From: Candida dubliniensis CD36
Lineage: Eukaryota > Ascomycota > Pichiomycetes > Serinales > Debaryomycetaceae
Reading direction: 5' to 3'
Assembly (NCBI RefSeq): GCF_000026945.1
Contig: NC_012866.1
Span: 496,001 to 560,000, forward strand
DNA length: 64,000 bases
The position numbers and the translations under genes were made by a program. The notes beneath the pieces were generated by a model. It made no database searches. It was not told where the DNA came from and saw only the letters and a list, made by a program, of their open reading frames with translations. Positions 51,793-63,300 of this stretch are shown here, piece by piece. How positions within the stretch are numbered: the first letter of the stretch is position 1; every line of letters starts with the position of its first letter.

Positions 51793-52324
51793 TTGAAAGA
51801 AATTTTTATTTTTTTTTTTTTTTTTTTGTAATATTATTATTGTCATGAAGAATTTTATACTTTGGAGTCATTCTTATTAATACTACTACTGTTATAAACA
51901 TTTTATTTAGGATGGCTTATTTTTTTTTTTTTTATTTTTTTCAGGGGAGTTTTTGTTAAAATTCTAGAGGTGAATCAAGAACAAGAACAAGAAGAAGAAG
52001 AAGAAGACTTTATATGATTTTGTAATGTATATATATATATATATAGAAAAAACATACATAGTATAAATCAATACAAAAAAATGAACAAATGAAATGAATA
52101 AAATGAATAATACAAGATCTGGATATATTTATTCCAGATCTCATATATACCAATATTCTTATATTCTAACTTTTTTACTTTGTTATGGGAAACAACATAG
52201 TTGTTTTGAAAGATATCAACTTTCCTTTCCTTTCAAATAAAAAAAAAAAAAAAAATATAAGCCCATCAAAGCCCATCACCTTAGTCATAATTACCATTAA
52301 TAATTCTCATCTAGTCATTATATT
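51793..52324. other. Spacer after LSM4
   Basis: No gene. It has poly-T tracts (51807-51827 and 51921-51933), a GAA run (51977-52005), a TA run (52030-52044) and an inverted pair AGATCTGGATATATTTATTC/CAGATCT (about 52113-52140). Confidence 0.5.
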
Positions 52325-53239
52325 ATGAATCATTATCCAATCAGTTCATCATCTTCTTCTTCTTCTTCTTCAATCCTGCCTAGTTATAATTATTTAAATT
52401 CTATAACCATGACAAAATGTAAATTACTCCCCACCAAAACCATATCACGAGGTAAATTTCGTGGTATTAATGATATTAGAAGATTTCAATGTTTTAAATC
52501 TCAATGTAATTTAAATTTTAATGAATATCAATTATGTAAATATTGTTCTAATTTACCTTATGTATCACTGCCATTAAGAACTCGACAATTAAATAATCAT
52601 AATCATCATCCTTTTCAAGATCAAGACCAAGATCAAGATCAAAAAGATAATATTAATAATACTAATAGTGGTCATCAATATAGATCAATAAAAATTGATT
52701 ATATACCACCTACTAGAAATAATGCCATTCTTAGAAGAAATAGTAATAATAATAATAGTAGTAATAATAATAAATTAATTACTTCTCAATCAGTCATGAC
52801 ATTTGGTACTAGTACTAATAGTGGTACTACTAATGGTGGTGTGGGTGATTTAACAAATAAATTAAATGAATTTTGGGATCATTTAGAAATGAGTAAACTT
52901 CAAATTAAACAACGATTTATGGATATTAAAATTCAAAAACATAAATTATCATTTAAAAAACGATCATTTTCTGCACCACCACCACCACCACCACCACCTC
53001 CTCATCCTCCTCCTCCTCATCCTCCTGCTCATTCTCCTGCTCCATCAATTATATTAACCAACAACAACAACAACAGTACTACTACTACTACTAATAATAA
53101 TAATAATAATAATGAAAATATTTATTATTCAACTAGTAGTGCTAGTGCTAGTGCTGGGAGTAGTAGTAGCATTTTTGGTAGTATTGGTATTGGTAGTAGT
53201 AGTATTGGTAGTATTGGTAGTGGTAGTATCTCTCGGTAA
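52325..53239 (+). CDS. Low-complexity hypothetical protein with a possible Cys knuckle
   Basis: 304 codons from an ATG, not recognised. After a Ser run comes an ordinary segment, LPTKTISRGKFRGINDIRRF, followed by QCFKSQCNLNFNEYQLCKYC (C-x4-C-x9-C-x2-C), which could bind zinc. Then there are DQDQ and Asn runs, an amphipathic helix (VGDLTNKLNEFWDHLEMSKL, continuing QIKQRFMDIKIQKHKLSFKK), a long Pro run, Thr/Asn runs and a Gly/Ser-rich end. The Cys segment and helix argue for a real gene. Its last 111 bases overlap the 3' end of the convergent NT-C2 gene. Confidence 0.55.
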   Translation: MNHYPISSSSSSSSSSILPSYNYLNSITMTKCKLLPTKTISRGKFRGINDIRRFQCFKSQCNLNFNEYQLCKYCSNLPYVSLPLRTRQLNNHNHHPFQDQDQDQDQKDNINNTNSGHQYRSIKIDYIPPTRNNAILRRNSNNNNSSNNNKLITSQSVMTFGTSTNSGTTNGGVGDLTNKLNEFWDHLEMSKLQIKQRFMDIKIQKHKLSFKKRSFSAPPPPPPPPPHPPPPHPPAHSPAPSIILTNNNNNSTTTTTNNNNNNNENIYYSTSSASASAGSSSSIFGSIGIGSSSIGSIGSGSISR

Positions 53240-54877
53240 ATCATTTAAATTAATATTCCAACTTTTCAAATCAGTTCGATATTTAATTTCACTAATTAAT
53301 CCATTTAATTCCCGATAAGAATCATTATTATTATTATTATCACCATTATTATTATTGTTATTATAATAATCTAATTCTTGTAATTCATCATTTAATTTTG
53401 ATTCATAAAGTTGTTTTAATTTAAGATTACAACCAAATTTATTATAAGGATTATTAAAAATATCATCAATACATTGTTCAGGACTATAATTTAAAATTGA
53501 ATATAATTCTGGATCCCAACTACTTTCTAATATTTTACAATATAATTGACTTATTATTGGATCCATCATTGCTTGTTGTAATTGTTGTGATGGGGCAATT
53601 GTTTGAGTTATATCATTACCATTATTATTACCATTTTGATTTTTCCATCCATTTTGATCAGATTTAATTCTTGATCTTGATCCATTATTATTATTGTTAT
53701 TATTGTTATTGTTATTCCCTAATTCTCCAATAATCAGGAGCTGTTTTTGTTGTTGTTGTTGTTCAGTTGGTGTTGATGGACGTGAATAATCAATACCACC
53801 ACTACTACCACCTGTATTTTGAAATTGACCTAAACCACCATTACTAGTACTAATACTACTACTATTATTATTATTCTTATTATTATTATTATTATCACCT
53901 AAAACATTACCTATTCCAGCAAATACATGTTTCCGTTCAAATTGTGGTACATTAAAATTATTTCTTTTAGAATTAGTAGTAGTAGTTGTTGTTGTTGTTG
54001 TTGTTGCTATTTGTCGTGATAACATTGAATTTGTATTGGATATATTAGTAGAACTACCACCACTAATACTACTATTACTATCTTGAATTTGTAATTGAGT
54101 ATGGAAATCAAATGTTGGAGGTAATTCATTAAGTCCAATAGTAACACCAAGTATTGAATTCACTTTAGAATCATTAAGTAAATATTTAGTAGTAATTGGT
54201 TCATCAAAATTTAAATATTCTGATAAATTAATATCAACTTTACCCAATTCTGTAATTTGTGTATGATAATGATGAGGATGAGGATGAGGATGATGGTGGT
54301 GGTGAGTAGATTGATCAGATTCATTATTGATATAAAATATTTTTAATAATAAATATTTATTAGCAATTATATTACCCTTTTTTTTAATATTAAATTTCAA
54401 ATTACAACTTAATTTATAATTAAAATTACATTTAAAATTATGTAATTTTTTCTTAGATGTAGTAGCTGATATATTCCCAGAAACTGTTGTTGTTGATGAT
54501 GATGATGATAATAATAATGATGATGAAGATTTAGAAGTTGAAGAAATCATTTTAGATGTATTAGATCCTAAAGATGAAGTGAATTCATCAAATTTATTTA
54601 AAAAAGTTCGACTTGTAGTCATAGGAGTAGATTTAATGCCATTACTAATGGTAGCATTAGTGGTGGTGGAATTTGAATTTTGAGAGTTTTTACCACTACT
54701 ACCATTACCACTATTGGAATTGTTAATATTTGATGTATGGAATGATCTTCTAGTACCATCTCTTATTTGTAATTCAATATAACAAGATCCATTAATTTCA
54801 GGAACATTAGTTAAATCATTTATAGTAAGATTAAAAGCAAATTTAGGTTTACTTGATGATGATGATGATGAGAACAT
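53129..54877 (-). CDS. NT-C2 domain protein (YBL086C/EEIG1-like)
   Basis: 582 residues. The start FAFNLTINDLTNVPEINGSC YIELQIRD and the later blocks HNFKCNFNYKLSCNLKFNIK, LLLKIFYINNES, ELGKVDINLSEYLNFDEPIT and SILGVTIGLNELP fit the N-terminal C2 (NT-C2) domain of EEIG1, EHBP1 and fungal YBL086C-type proteins, here interrupted by a Ser/Asn/Thr-rich insert (about residues 45-140) and a His/Pro run. The middle is Asn/Ser/Gln-rich. A second ordered segment, QAMMDPIISQLYCKILESSW followed by DPELYSILNYSPEQCIDDIF, is shared by fungal members. The C-terminus is a Thr/Asn repeat. Membrane or lipid binding is inferred from the C2 fold; no function is known to me. Confidence 0.68.
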   Translation of the reverse strand: MFSSSSSSSKPKFAFNLTINDLTNVPEINGSCYIELQIRDGTRRSFHTSNINNSNSGNGSSGKNSQNSNSTTTNATISNGIKSTPMTTSRTFLNKFDEFTSSLGSNTSKMISSTSKSSSSLLLSSSSSTTTVSGNISATTSKKKLHNFKCNFNYKLSCNLKFNIKKKGNIIANKYLLLKIFYINNESDQSTHHHHHPHPHPHHYHTQITELGKVDINLSEYLNFDEPITTKYLLNDSKVNSILGVTIGLNELPPTFDFHTQLQIQDSNSSISGGSSTNISNTNSMLSRQIATTTTTTTTTTNSKRNNFNVPQFERKHVFAGIGNVLGDNNNNNKNNNNSSSISTSNGGLGQFQNTGGSSGGIDYSRPSTPTEQQQQQKQLLIIGELGNNNNNNNNNNNGSRSRIKSDQNGWKNQNGNNNGNDITQTIAPSQQLQQAMMDPIISQLYCKILESSWDPELYSILNYSPEQCIDDIFNNPYNKFGCNLKLKQLYESKLNDELQELDYYNNNNNNGDNNNNNDSYRELNGLISEIKYRTDLKSWNINLNDLPRDTTTTNTTNTTTTNTNTTKNATTTPSTSTSTTS

Positions 54878-55658
54878 ATTTAATAATTCCCCTAAATGTT
54901 GTGAATAGATTGATACAATATCAATTGATCGTAGAGAGGGAAGGGAGGCAAGGGAGAAAGATCTTGGTTGGTTGGTTGGTTGGTTGCTTAATTTTCAGGG
55001 ATATTTATGGCAAGTTCGGCACTAATAATTTTTGATGGTAGGGTAGTGTGCCGTAGGAGAATATTATTCTTAGAGCTCCCCCGCCCCACTCCTTCTCTCT
55101 CACTCACTCTCTCTCTCCCCATTAGATAACTACATGAATATCTTTCTGCGTTTATTATTAATAACTCTAATAACTATTTTATCTAGGGTAATTGATAATT
55201 GATATTCTATTAATAATACCCAACCCCATTGAATTGAATTGAATTAAATTGAATTGAATTGGTAGGAACTAAGGTAGTTCTAGAATTGAATCTCGGTTTA
55301 ATGTTAAAGAGAAACCTCTCCTCCTCTCCTTTCCTCTCCCCTCCACCAACTATTATTATTATTGTTTAACAATAATCATAAGAAGAGATTTACGTATATA
55401 AAGTAAATCTGTTTCAAATTTAAGCGATATGAAACAAAAAGAAATAAGGCTATATAGGATGATTTAATTTCATATTGATTATATAATATTCAATACTTAA
55501 TGAGTAAAACAATAATTAGAGATAACCCCCCACCCCCCACCACCCCCCCTCTTATAAGGCAGATATTTTTTTTTTGGAAAAGAGGATGTAGGCGTCCAAT
55601 GGGAGGAACAAGGTAATTCTCAAAGAAGTCTATTAAATTTTATCACATGAACAGGGCA

Positions 55659-55690
<32 letters not shown>

Positions 55691-57158
55691 AAATAACTTG
55701 AACTTGAACTTTAACTCAAAAATAATATTAGTAAATAAATCAATTATCCTAAATGAGTAAAACAATAAAAGAAAGAGAGAGAGAGAGAGAATAAAATATA
55801 TATGTGATTTGTGGTGGTTGTGGTGGGAATTGATGTTGTTGTTGTTGATTGTATATAGATGAATTAATCAGACACAAGGAATTGCCAGCCATTCCAACTG
55901 TTACAACGACGAACAACGAACAACGAAGAACGAACAACATGGATGCGAGAATAGATTACTTGCACAATTAATACAATATTGTTTCATAAAAAAAACTAAA
56001 TTCATAGCCTAATGTATATACAAAATACAACAACAACAAAGAAGAAGAGAACAATAGTAGTAGTAAGGGTTTCATTAAGGAATTTATTATTTTATAGGAA
56101 TATTAAGAAAAGAAAAAGAGAAGAGGAAACAAAGGTGGTAAATTTAAATACAATAGGGAGGTAATGAACAATAATGAATGAACAATAGTAAATGAATGAA
56201 ATAAATGTGAGACCATTTCTTTGATTCTTTCATCTTAATTAAGGTTGAATTAGGATTAATTTATGTTGATTTAAATGGAATAAAGAATGTATGAAGTAGA
56301 AAGTAGAAAGTAGAAGAATTTACACGATGGTTGTTGTTGTTGTGTGGAATGAAGACAGTGGGGAGTGGTGGTGGACTTCAGTCTAATATTACTACTCTTA
56401 TTAATCATCATGTAGATTAGTAACACAATACAGTATTACTTAATATATAGTTATAATCCCTTCCTTCCTTCCTTCCTTAATTATTAGATAAATATAAATA
56501 TAAATTTAAATCAATGTTAGTCGCGTATAATCTCCTGCAACGAGGAGGGAAACGGTTAAATGTATATATATATATATATATATACTCTGTTCGCTGTGGA
56601 GTAAAATAGTGAGCATTTTACACGACAATTCTAGCAGAAATCTTCTGACGTTGTCAACGATGAGCAGTGAAAAATTTTCACCAGAAAACTTTTCTTTGAT
56701 ACTTTTTCTTTTTAGAAATTTGAGGTTTAAGAGGTCAGTTTGGAACATTCTACGTTAAAGATTGCAGCTGATAGGATTAGAACATATTATCAGTGTCTAT
56801 ATTTAATTACTGAGTAGTTTTATTCTGTTTAATAAACTTTCTTTTTATATTTATAATATTTTGTATTGTATCTTTGTACTACGTGCATTAATACCTACAT
56901 CTATTGTTAGATATATTGCTATTGCGGATCCTGCGACTTCCCAACACTGTTTCGCATACCTACGCAGGCGAACATACTCTAATCTATTCTATTGTATTGT
57001 ATTCTATTTGTATGTGGCTTACTCTTATTCTCTGTTTATGTTTAGTTCATGCATGAATAAAAAAAAAATTTTAATTTTTAAATTCATTCTTTACGTGTAT
57101 CTTGTGACAAAATTATATTTAACTAACAATAATTTCACTAAAAGGAAAAAAAAAACGA

Positions 57159-57204
<46 letters not shown>

Positions 57205-57339
57205 ATCATCATTAGCTGTTTCTTCTTCTTCTTCATCTTATTAATTTCACTCATTACTCATCTGATAGTTTCCTCCTTCCATCCTTCCTTCCTACCCTTA
57301 ATTACTTAATAGCTCAATTTTTTTTTTTTTTTATTGACT
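54878..57339. other. Long divergent spacer containing a probable solo LTR
   Basis: About 2.5 kb with no supported gene. Apart from the LTR-like block (56515-56946) it holds GGTT repeats (54965-54985), CT-rich and C-rich patches (55075-55118, 55525-55550), a GAAA run (55658-55690), GA repeats (55770-55790), a CCTT run (56459-56478), and an ACA run (57161-57202) next to the downstream gene. Confidence 0.55.
56515..56946 (-). mobile_element. Probable solo LTR of a retrotransposon
   Basis: A 432-base block of higher complexity than its surroundings. Read on the minus strand it begins TGTTGGGAAGTCGC and ends GCGACTAACA, so the ends are TGTTGG / CTAACA, a 5-of-6 match to the inverted termini usual for yeast LTRs. 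Inside, in minus-strand order, are a TATAAATA element (about 56853) and an AATAAA-like signal (about 56822), as expected for U3-R order. No 5-base target duplication is visible (left flank ATCAA, right flank CTGTT), so it may be old or recombined. A TA run (56561-56583) has expanded inside. No protein-coding remnant of a retrotransposon is adjacent. Confidence 0.5.
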
Positions 57340-59103
57340 ATGTATACTACTATTGAACAACCACCACCACCACAACAACAACAAGAATACCAACCAATGT
57401 CAGAATCACAACATTCAAATTATTTCACAACAGCTTTTAATACTACTAAACCCCTTGATGATTATGAAGATCATACCAATACTACAACCACCAATAAACT
57501 CACAAATTCAATTCAAAAATTATCATTAAATACATCACATTCACATCCACATTCACATCCACTTTCTACTTCTTCTTCTTCTTCTACTTCTTCTCCAGAT
57601 TCTAAAAAATTCAATTTTGTTTGTGTATTCTTTAATCATATACTTAATTTAAAAGATCCAACAATAATATTGGAAAAAAATAAAGATATTGCTAAATTTA
57701 ATGAACAAATTAAATCAGAACGACAACAACAACAACAACAACAACAACTGAAACAACAACTGAAACAACTGGTAATAGAAATAATGAAAAATCTTGTTTT
57801 CCCAGCAGATATTTGGATTAGAGATGAAATTAAAATTAAAGATGCCAAGATTAAAACTACCATGTTGAATGAAGTAAATGAATTAATAGAAACTGAATTA
57901 AAAGATATTAATGATCAAACTACTTTTGAAGAAATAACTTTAAATTATTATGCTAAATTATTAGTGGCGTATAAAGTATATGATATACCTACTAGAAATA
58001 ATTATAATACTTATCCTAATTATATTCATAATTCATTATTATTATCATTAGAAGAAGAAGAAGAACAACAACAACAACATCAACAAAAACAAAAACACCA
58101 AAATGAAGATAATAATAGAAATCTGGAATTTGATTTTGGATTTTTAGAAAAACCTGTTTATCGTACTTCATCAAATCAATCAAATAATTCTCAAAAATCT
58201 AAAGAAAAACGATCAAGTAATGGAAGTAATTTATCAAGGAAACGATTTCTGTCATTTTTAGGTAATAATGGACATGGACATGGTAATTCTTCATCAAAAG
58301 ATTCTTCACCAGATCATAATCATAATCATCAACATCATTCACAACAAATCGCATCACCTACAACTCCAACTTCTCAAATTAATTTACATCCTCCTAATCT
58401 GCATCTGTATCTGCAACCACAATCACAACAACATCATCATCATCAACTGTATTCATCATTATCATCATCACCTACTTTTCAACCAGAAGGTACATTTAAT
58501 AATATATTAACAAAAACTAAATTATATGGAAGAATTAAAAAACATCGAGAATCTCAAGCATCAATAAATTCAACTGGATCTCAACATAGCATTAATAGTA
58601 ATAGAAATAGTGTTAGTACTAATGCCACGGCAACTTCACTGGTGGGATCACGAAGAAGAAGTAATTATACTATAAATAGTTTTATTGGTGGTGGTAGTGG
58701 TAGTAATGGTAGTAATGCCACCGCCCCAAATCCAAATACTCCTTCATTATCATTATTATCATCATCATCAATATCAACTATACAAGATGAACAATTACAA
58801 TTACAATTATTACATCAAGATAAAGATAAAGATAAAGATAAAGATAATTATTTATTTCAACAAGAATTAAAATTAGAAAATTTAAAAGAAAAATATGAAT
58901 ATTATATTCAAATTTTAAGATTATTTAAAAATAGTGAAAAAATTTTGAAAATTTTAATTAATAGTCATAATATTAATAATAAATTATTAAAATTTATTGA
59001 ATTTATTAAAAAAAAATTATTAAAATTTATAATGATTGATATAATGTCAATGATTTTAAATTATTGTGATTTACAATGTATTAATTTTTATAATATAAAA
59101 TGA
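57340..59103 (+). CDS. Hypothetical Gln/Asn/Ser-rich protein with conserved-looking helical ends
   Basis: 587 residues from the ATG at 57340; not recognised. Residues about 85-220 look ordered: FVCVFFNHILNLKDPTIILE, then a Gln-rich break, then LVIEIMKNLVFPADIWIRDE and IKIKDAKIKTTMLNEVNELI, mostly helical. The middle (about 240-480) is Gln, His, Ser and Asn repeats with basic patches (KRFLSFLGN, GRIKKHRES, GSRRRSNY). The last 90 residues are again ordered and helical (LKLENLKEKYEYYIQILRLF, then NNKLLKFIEFIKKKLLKFIM). There is no signal peptide and no clear membrane span. Ordered ends around a disordered centre suggest a scaffold or regulator, but that is a guess. The spacer to CIA2 is about 270 bases. 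Confidence 0.7.
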   Translation: MYTTIEQPPPPQQQQEYQPMSESQHSNYFTTAFNTTKPLDDYEDHTNTTTTNKLTNSIQKLSLNTSHSHPHSHPLSTSSSSSTSSPDSKKFNFVCVFFNHILNLKDPTIILEKNKDIAKFNEQIKSERQQQQQQQQLKQQLKQLVIEIMKNLVFPADIWIRDEIKIKDAKIKTTMLNEVNELIETELKDINDQTTFEEITLNYYAKLLVAYKVYDIPTRNNYNTYPNYIHNSLLLSLEEEEEQQQQHQQKQKHQNEDNNRNLEFDFGFLEKPVYRTSSNQSNNSQKSKEKRSSNGSNLSRKRFLSFLGNNGHGHGNSSSKDSSPDHNHNHQHHSQQIASPTTPTSQINLHPPNLHLYLQPQSQQHHHHQLYSSLSSSPTFQPEGTFNNILTKTKLYGRIKKHRESQASINSTGSQHSINSNRNSVSTNATATSLVGSRRRSNYTINSFIGGGSGSNGSNATAPNPNTPSLSLLSSSSISTIQDEQLQLQLLHQDKDKDKDKDNYLFQQELKLENLKEKYEYYIQILRLFKNSEKILKILINSHNINNKLLKFIEFIKKKLLKFIMIDIMSMILNYCDLQCINFYNIK

Positions 59104-59372
59104 TAAACAAAAGTAAGTGGAAGGGGGAGGGGGGGGGGGGAAAGTTTTATTTAATATAATAATTAATAATAATGAGGAAGTGGAAGTGGAAGTGGAAGTG
59201 GAAGTGGAAGTATAAGTAGAAGTGGAAGTTTAAAGATTCTATCTGATACTTAGGATATACATGTAATATGTATTTTTATATATATATATATATATATTTA
59301 TGTAATAACAAATTATAATGAAATATTTAATTATAAATTCAAATCCCATTCCATCAACATATTTCATTATTC

Positions 59373-60071
59373 TTATTTACATGTACTTAACATTTGCAGT
59401 ATAACATTTAATAATTGATCATTTTCACAAGCAGCAGCTACTCTTTCTTTATCATTTAATTGTTTATTAACTTGATTTTCCAGTTGATGAGTACCTTCTT
59501 TAATTAATATTTTAATTCTATATCTTGATGGTAAACTACGATCTAATCTAACTCTTATACCTAATCCAATTAATGTTGCTAATGAACAATGAGTAATAGT
59601 TGGAGTAATTTTAATTAATACTTCTGATATCCCACCATCACCATCACCATCACCACCATCACCATGGTGGTTATTGATTACTTTAATGTCGGATAAATTT
59701 ACTACGGCTAATTGAGCTAATGTTAATGGATGTTCTGGATCAGATATGGTGGCTATAAGATCAAAAATTTCTTGTTCATCTATTGGATCAAAATCATTGT
59801 CTTCCTCTTCCTCTTCTTCTTCTAATGATGATGATGATGATGAAGTATCATCTATTGATTCAGGTGATTCATCAAGAGGATTTAATAATGATAAAGAAAC
59901 AAGTTGTGATACTATTCCTTTATTGTTTCCATTGAATTTATAAGTTTCTTGAATGTTATTATTACCATTATTATTATTGCTATTATTATTATTAGTACTA
60001 TTATTATCCAATCTTGTGGGTAAATTTGTCACATCTATAATTGTTGGATTAGCATTAATAGGATCATTCAT
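59373..60071 (-). CDS. CIA2: CIA2, MIP18-family cytosolic Fe-S assembly targeting factor
   Basis: 232 residues. The C-terminal half is the MIP18/DUF59-type domain: EIFDLIATISDPEHPLTLAQ, LAVVNLSDIKVI, EVLIKITPTITHCSLATLIG with the family's reactive Cys, then IRVRLDRSLPSRYRIKILIK and VAAACENDQLLNVILQMLS. With Cia1 and Met18 it hands Fe-S clusters to cytosolic and nuclear apoproteins such as DNA polymerases and helicases. A GDGGDGDGDGG insert (about 59632-59665) lies between two beta strands of the domain. The N-terminal half is Asn-rich and acidic, longer than in animals but common in yeasts. It is divergent from the TRAPPC11-like gene with about 250 bases between. Confidence 0.9.
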   Translation of the reverse strand: MNDPINANPTIIDVTNLPTRLDNNSTNNNNSNNNNGNNNIQETYKFNGNNKGIVSQLVSLSLLNPLDESPESIDDTSSSSSSLEEEEEEEDNDFDPIDEQEIFDLIATISDPEHPLTLAQLAVVNLSDIKVINNHHGDGGDGDGDGGISEVLIKITPTITHCSLATLIGLGIRVRLDRSLPSRYRIKILIKEGTHQLENQVNKQLNDKERVAAACENDQLLNVILQMLSTCK

Positions 60072-60319
60072 GATTTAAATAATGGTCGAGTCTTGTCTTG
60101 TTGGATAAGATAGATGAATATATATAATAATAATAATAGTAGTGGTAGTGGTAGTAGTGATAGTGATAGTGGTAGTGCTTTTTATTTTTTTTTTGATTTG
60201 TAATTTGAAATCAGAAATTCTTTTTTTTTCTTACCAACCCATTCAACCCATTCAACTCATTCAATCCATTCAAACCACCACTATCAACTGAATCAATTAT
60301 ATCACCCCTTGGTATTATC

Positions 60320-63300
60320 ATGGAGAATTATAATCATCTGTTTTTACAATTATTACAACCATTAATACGAGTTCATATATCTTATGAATTGATCAATACA
60401 TCAATATCAACTACTCTTATTAAATATTTTGATCAACATAATGTTAATAATAAAGTTTGGGATAATTGTATTATACGTAATCGTTTATCAAGTAATAAAT
60501 ATATAATAGATTATGATTATGATTATGATAATGACAGTTCAATATCAATACCAATAAAAGAATATACTCCTAAACAACATTCAATATTATCACCATTTAA
60601 TAAAAATTCTGATATTTTTCCTAATGGAATTTTAACTCATGAATGGTTTAATAAATATATTAAAAAATTCCCATTTATTATGATATATATTTGTAAATTA
60701 ATTGATCCAGTGATTAATCATCAATTGATTAATAAAATTAATAAATTAAAACAAGATTTATTAACCATTGATTGTAAATTAATTGTCATATTTGTTGCTG
60801 AAAAGAATAATAATAATGGTGATACATCAATTGATTATGATGAACAATTAAAAATTTTACGACAAGAAATTGGATTATCTAAACTTACTGGATTATTATT
60901 ATTAGTAACTACAGAAACTATTATTGATAAAGATTGTGAATTATTAATAAATTCAATATTAATTCATTTAAAACAATCAAGTTATGATTATTATTCAAAA
61001 ATTGATTATAAATTAAAACAACGGAATAAAAAATATTATTCATGTCCTAATATTAATGAAATTAATACATCAATTGAATTAACTCCAAAATTTTTAGAAA
61101 TTAGAAATTTAATTAAACAAAGTATAATTCAACAATTTTTAAATCCTCATAATTTATATCAAAGTATTAAATTATTAGAAATTGCTTATGAAAATTTAAT
61201 TATAATTTTAAATTCAATTTATAATAATAATAATAATAATAATATTACTACTACCATTAAAGAAGAGAATATTCTGTCTCATGATAAGAAAATTATTAAT
61301 CAATTTGAAAATTTATTAGATATAATGACATTTCATATAGTTCGAGGTTATTTATCAATTGAAGAACCTTTAAAAGCTTTGAAAAAACATCAAATTCATA
61401 TATTAAATATGAAATCAATTATGGGACGTAACAATAATAACAATAATTGGGAATCAATACAATATGAATGGTTAGGTCAATTAATAAGTCTTATCCCTAA
61501 TTCATTAATTAAATCATTAAATAATCCAAATCCTAATTCAACAAGTTTAATTAAACTGAAAAAATTTCATGGAAATTTAATGGTTAATTATTTTGGTGGA
61601 ATAAAATTATCAGAATTTAATGTTATAACTAATCCTGGATTAATTTATCTTAAAGCATATGAAATAAATAATGATAAACATAACCATAAACGAATTCAAC
61701 TTTTAAAGAATGTTATAATTGAATTAGAAAAACAAGATACAAATAATATCATAAACAATCAATCACAAATATCTTCTTCTGTTTCAAAAAAAAATGTTGT
61801 TGATAATGTAAATTCATCATTTATTCTGTATATTTATTGGTTATTAGCAGAAGAAGAATTTCATTATGATGATAATAAATCTAAAGCTATTGATTATTAT
61901 GAAAAAGCATATAATGGTATTTTAAAATTTTCTCCAAAATGGTATAATATTACTTTTTTAATTTTACAAAAATTATTAAATTGTTATTACCTAGTAGGTA
62001 ATAAAAAATTACAATTAATCACCATTTTAAAATTATCAACTATACCAATCCAAGAAAATGATAAACAACACTACATTTCTTCTTATCCTATTGATGATAT
62101 ATTTCTGGAAGAGGAAAAGGAAGAGAAGGAACAAAATATTGATATAATTGATGATATTGACAATGATTTTTTATATGAATTATTTAAAGTTGATGTATTA
62201 ATAATTAATAATGATTTAATTAAACGTGAAATTAATGTTCATGATGATATAATTGTACAAATTAAATTACAATCAAATTTAAATCAACAAAAAATGTATC
62301 AATATTTATCACCAGAAACAACAAAAATCATTATAAATATTAATCAAATTGATATTCATTTTAGTAGAATAGATGAAAAGAAGAAGAATATTAAAAAGAA
62401 AAATTCACGTCCTGGTATTAAAAATATATCTATAACTAATGATACCAATAAAAAACATTGTCATAATGATAATGGTATAATAAAATTGAAAGGACAAGAA
62501 TTGGATTTAACATTTGTTGATTCTACCAATATGAGTTTCCTGGGAGATAACAAATTATTCCTTCAACATATTCAATCAGTTACAAATTCAGGTCATTATC
62601 AAATAGATGTTGTTAAACTTCAAATAACTATTCAATTACAAAACAAAAATAATCATCAAAAACAAATAAATTTAAATAAAATTGAACTTCATCAAAATTT
62701 TTTTACTAGTGGTGGTACTGGTATTGGTGGTGGTACTGGTATTGGTGGTGGTATTGGTTATTATCAAATTTCATCAACTAAACAACGGAAAATCCGATTA
62801 AATTATCCCAATAATGAAATTAAAATATATCCTGTGAAACCAAATATTAATATTAAACCAATAATTCCTATTAATTGTTATATACCTGGAGAAAAATTAG
62901 CTATTCCATTAAAAATTAATTATAAAAATCGTCATTATGTAAATAAACAAACTTATATTATGGTGAAAATAAAATCAATTAATCAAAATCAAAATCAAAA
63001 TCAAAATCATAGCCATAGCCATAGCCATAATGAAGTAATTGCTATTAATTGGGATGGATTTAAAGATGATGAACCATTAAATTTACATCCTGATAAAAAT
63101 GATAATGACAATATTCATACATTATATATTTTCACTCGAAATTGGAATCAAGAATATTTAAATATTGAATTCCAAACTTATACTGACAACAACAACAACA
63201 ATAACAACAATGAGGAAGAAGATGAACAAGAAGAAGAGTTGATAATTTATGATATTGCAAATTTTACAATACCAGTATTAATTAAACCATTTTCTTGTCA

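Noticed and set aside
56561..56583. Long TA run as a functional promoter element
   Set aside because: It is a plain dinucleotide microsatellite of the kind found in most spacers of this window.
56861..57244. 127-codon frame spanning the right end of the LTR-like block
   Set aside because: Starts at a non-ATG codon, crosses the LTR boundary and ends in Thr and Ser repeats from ACA and TCT runs.
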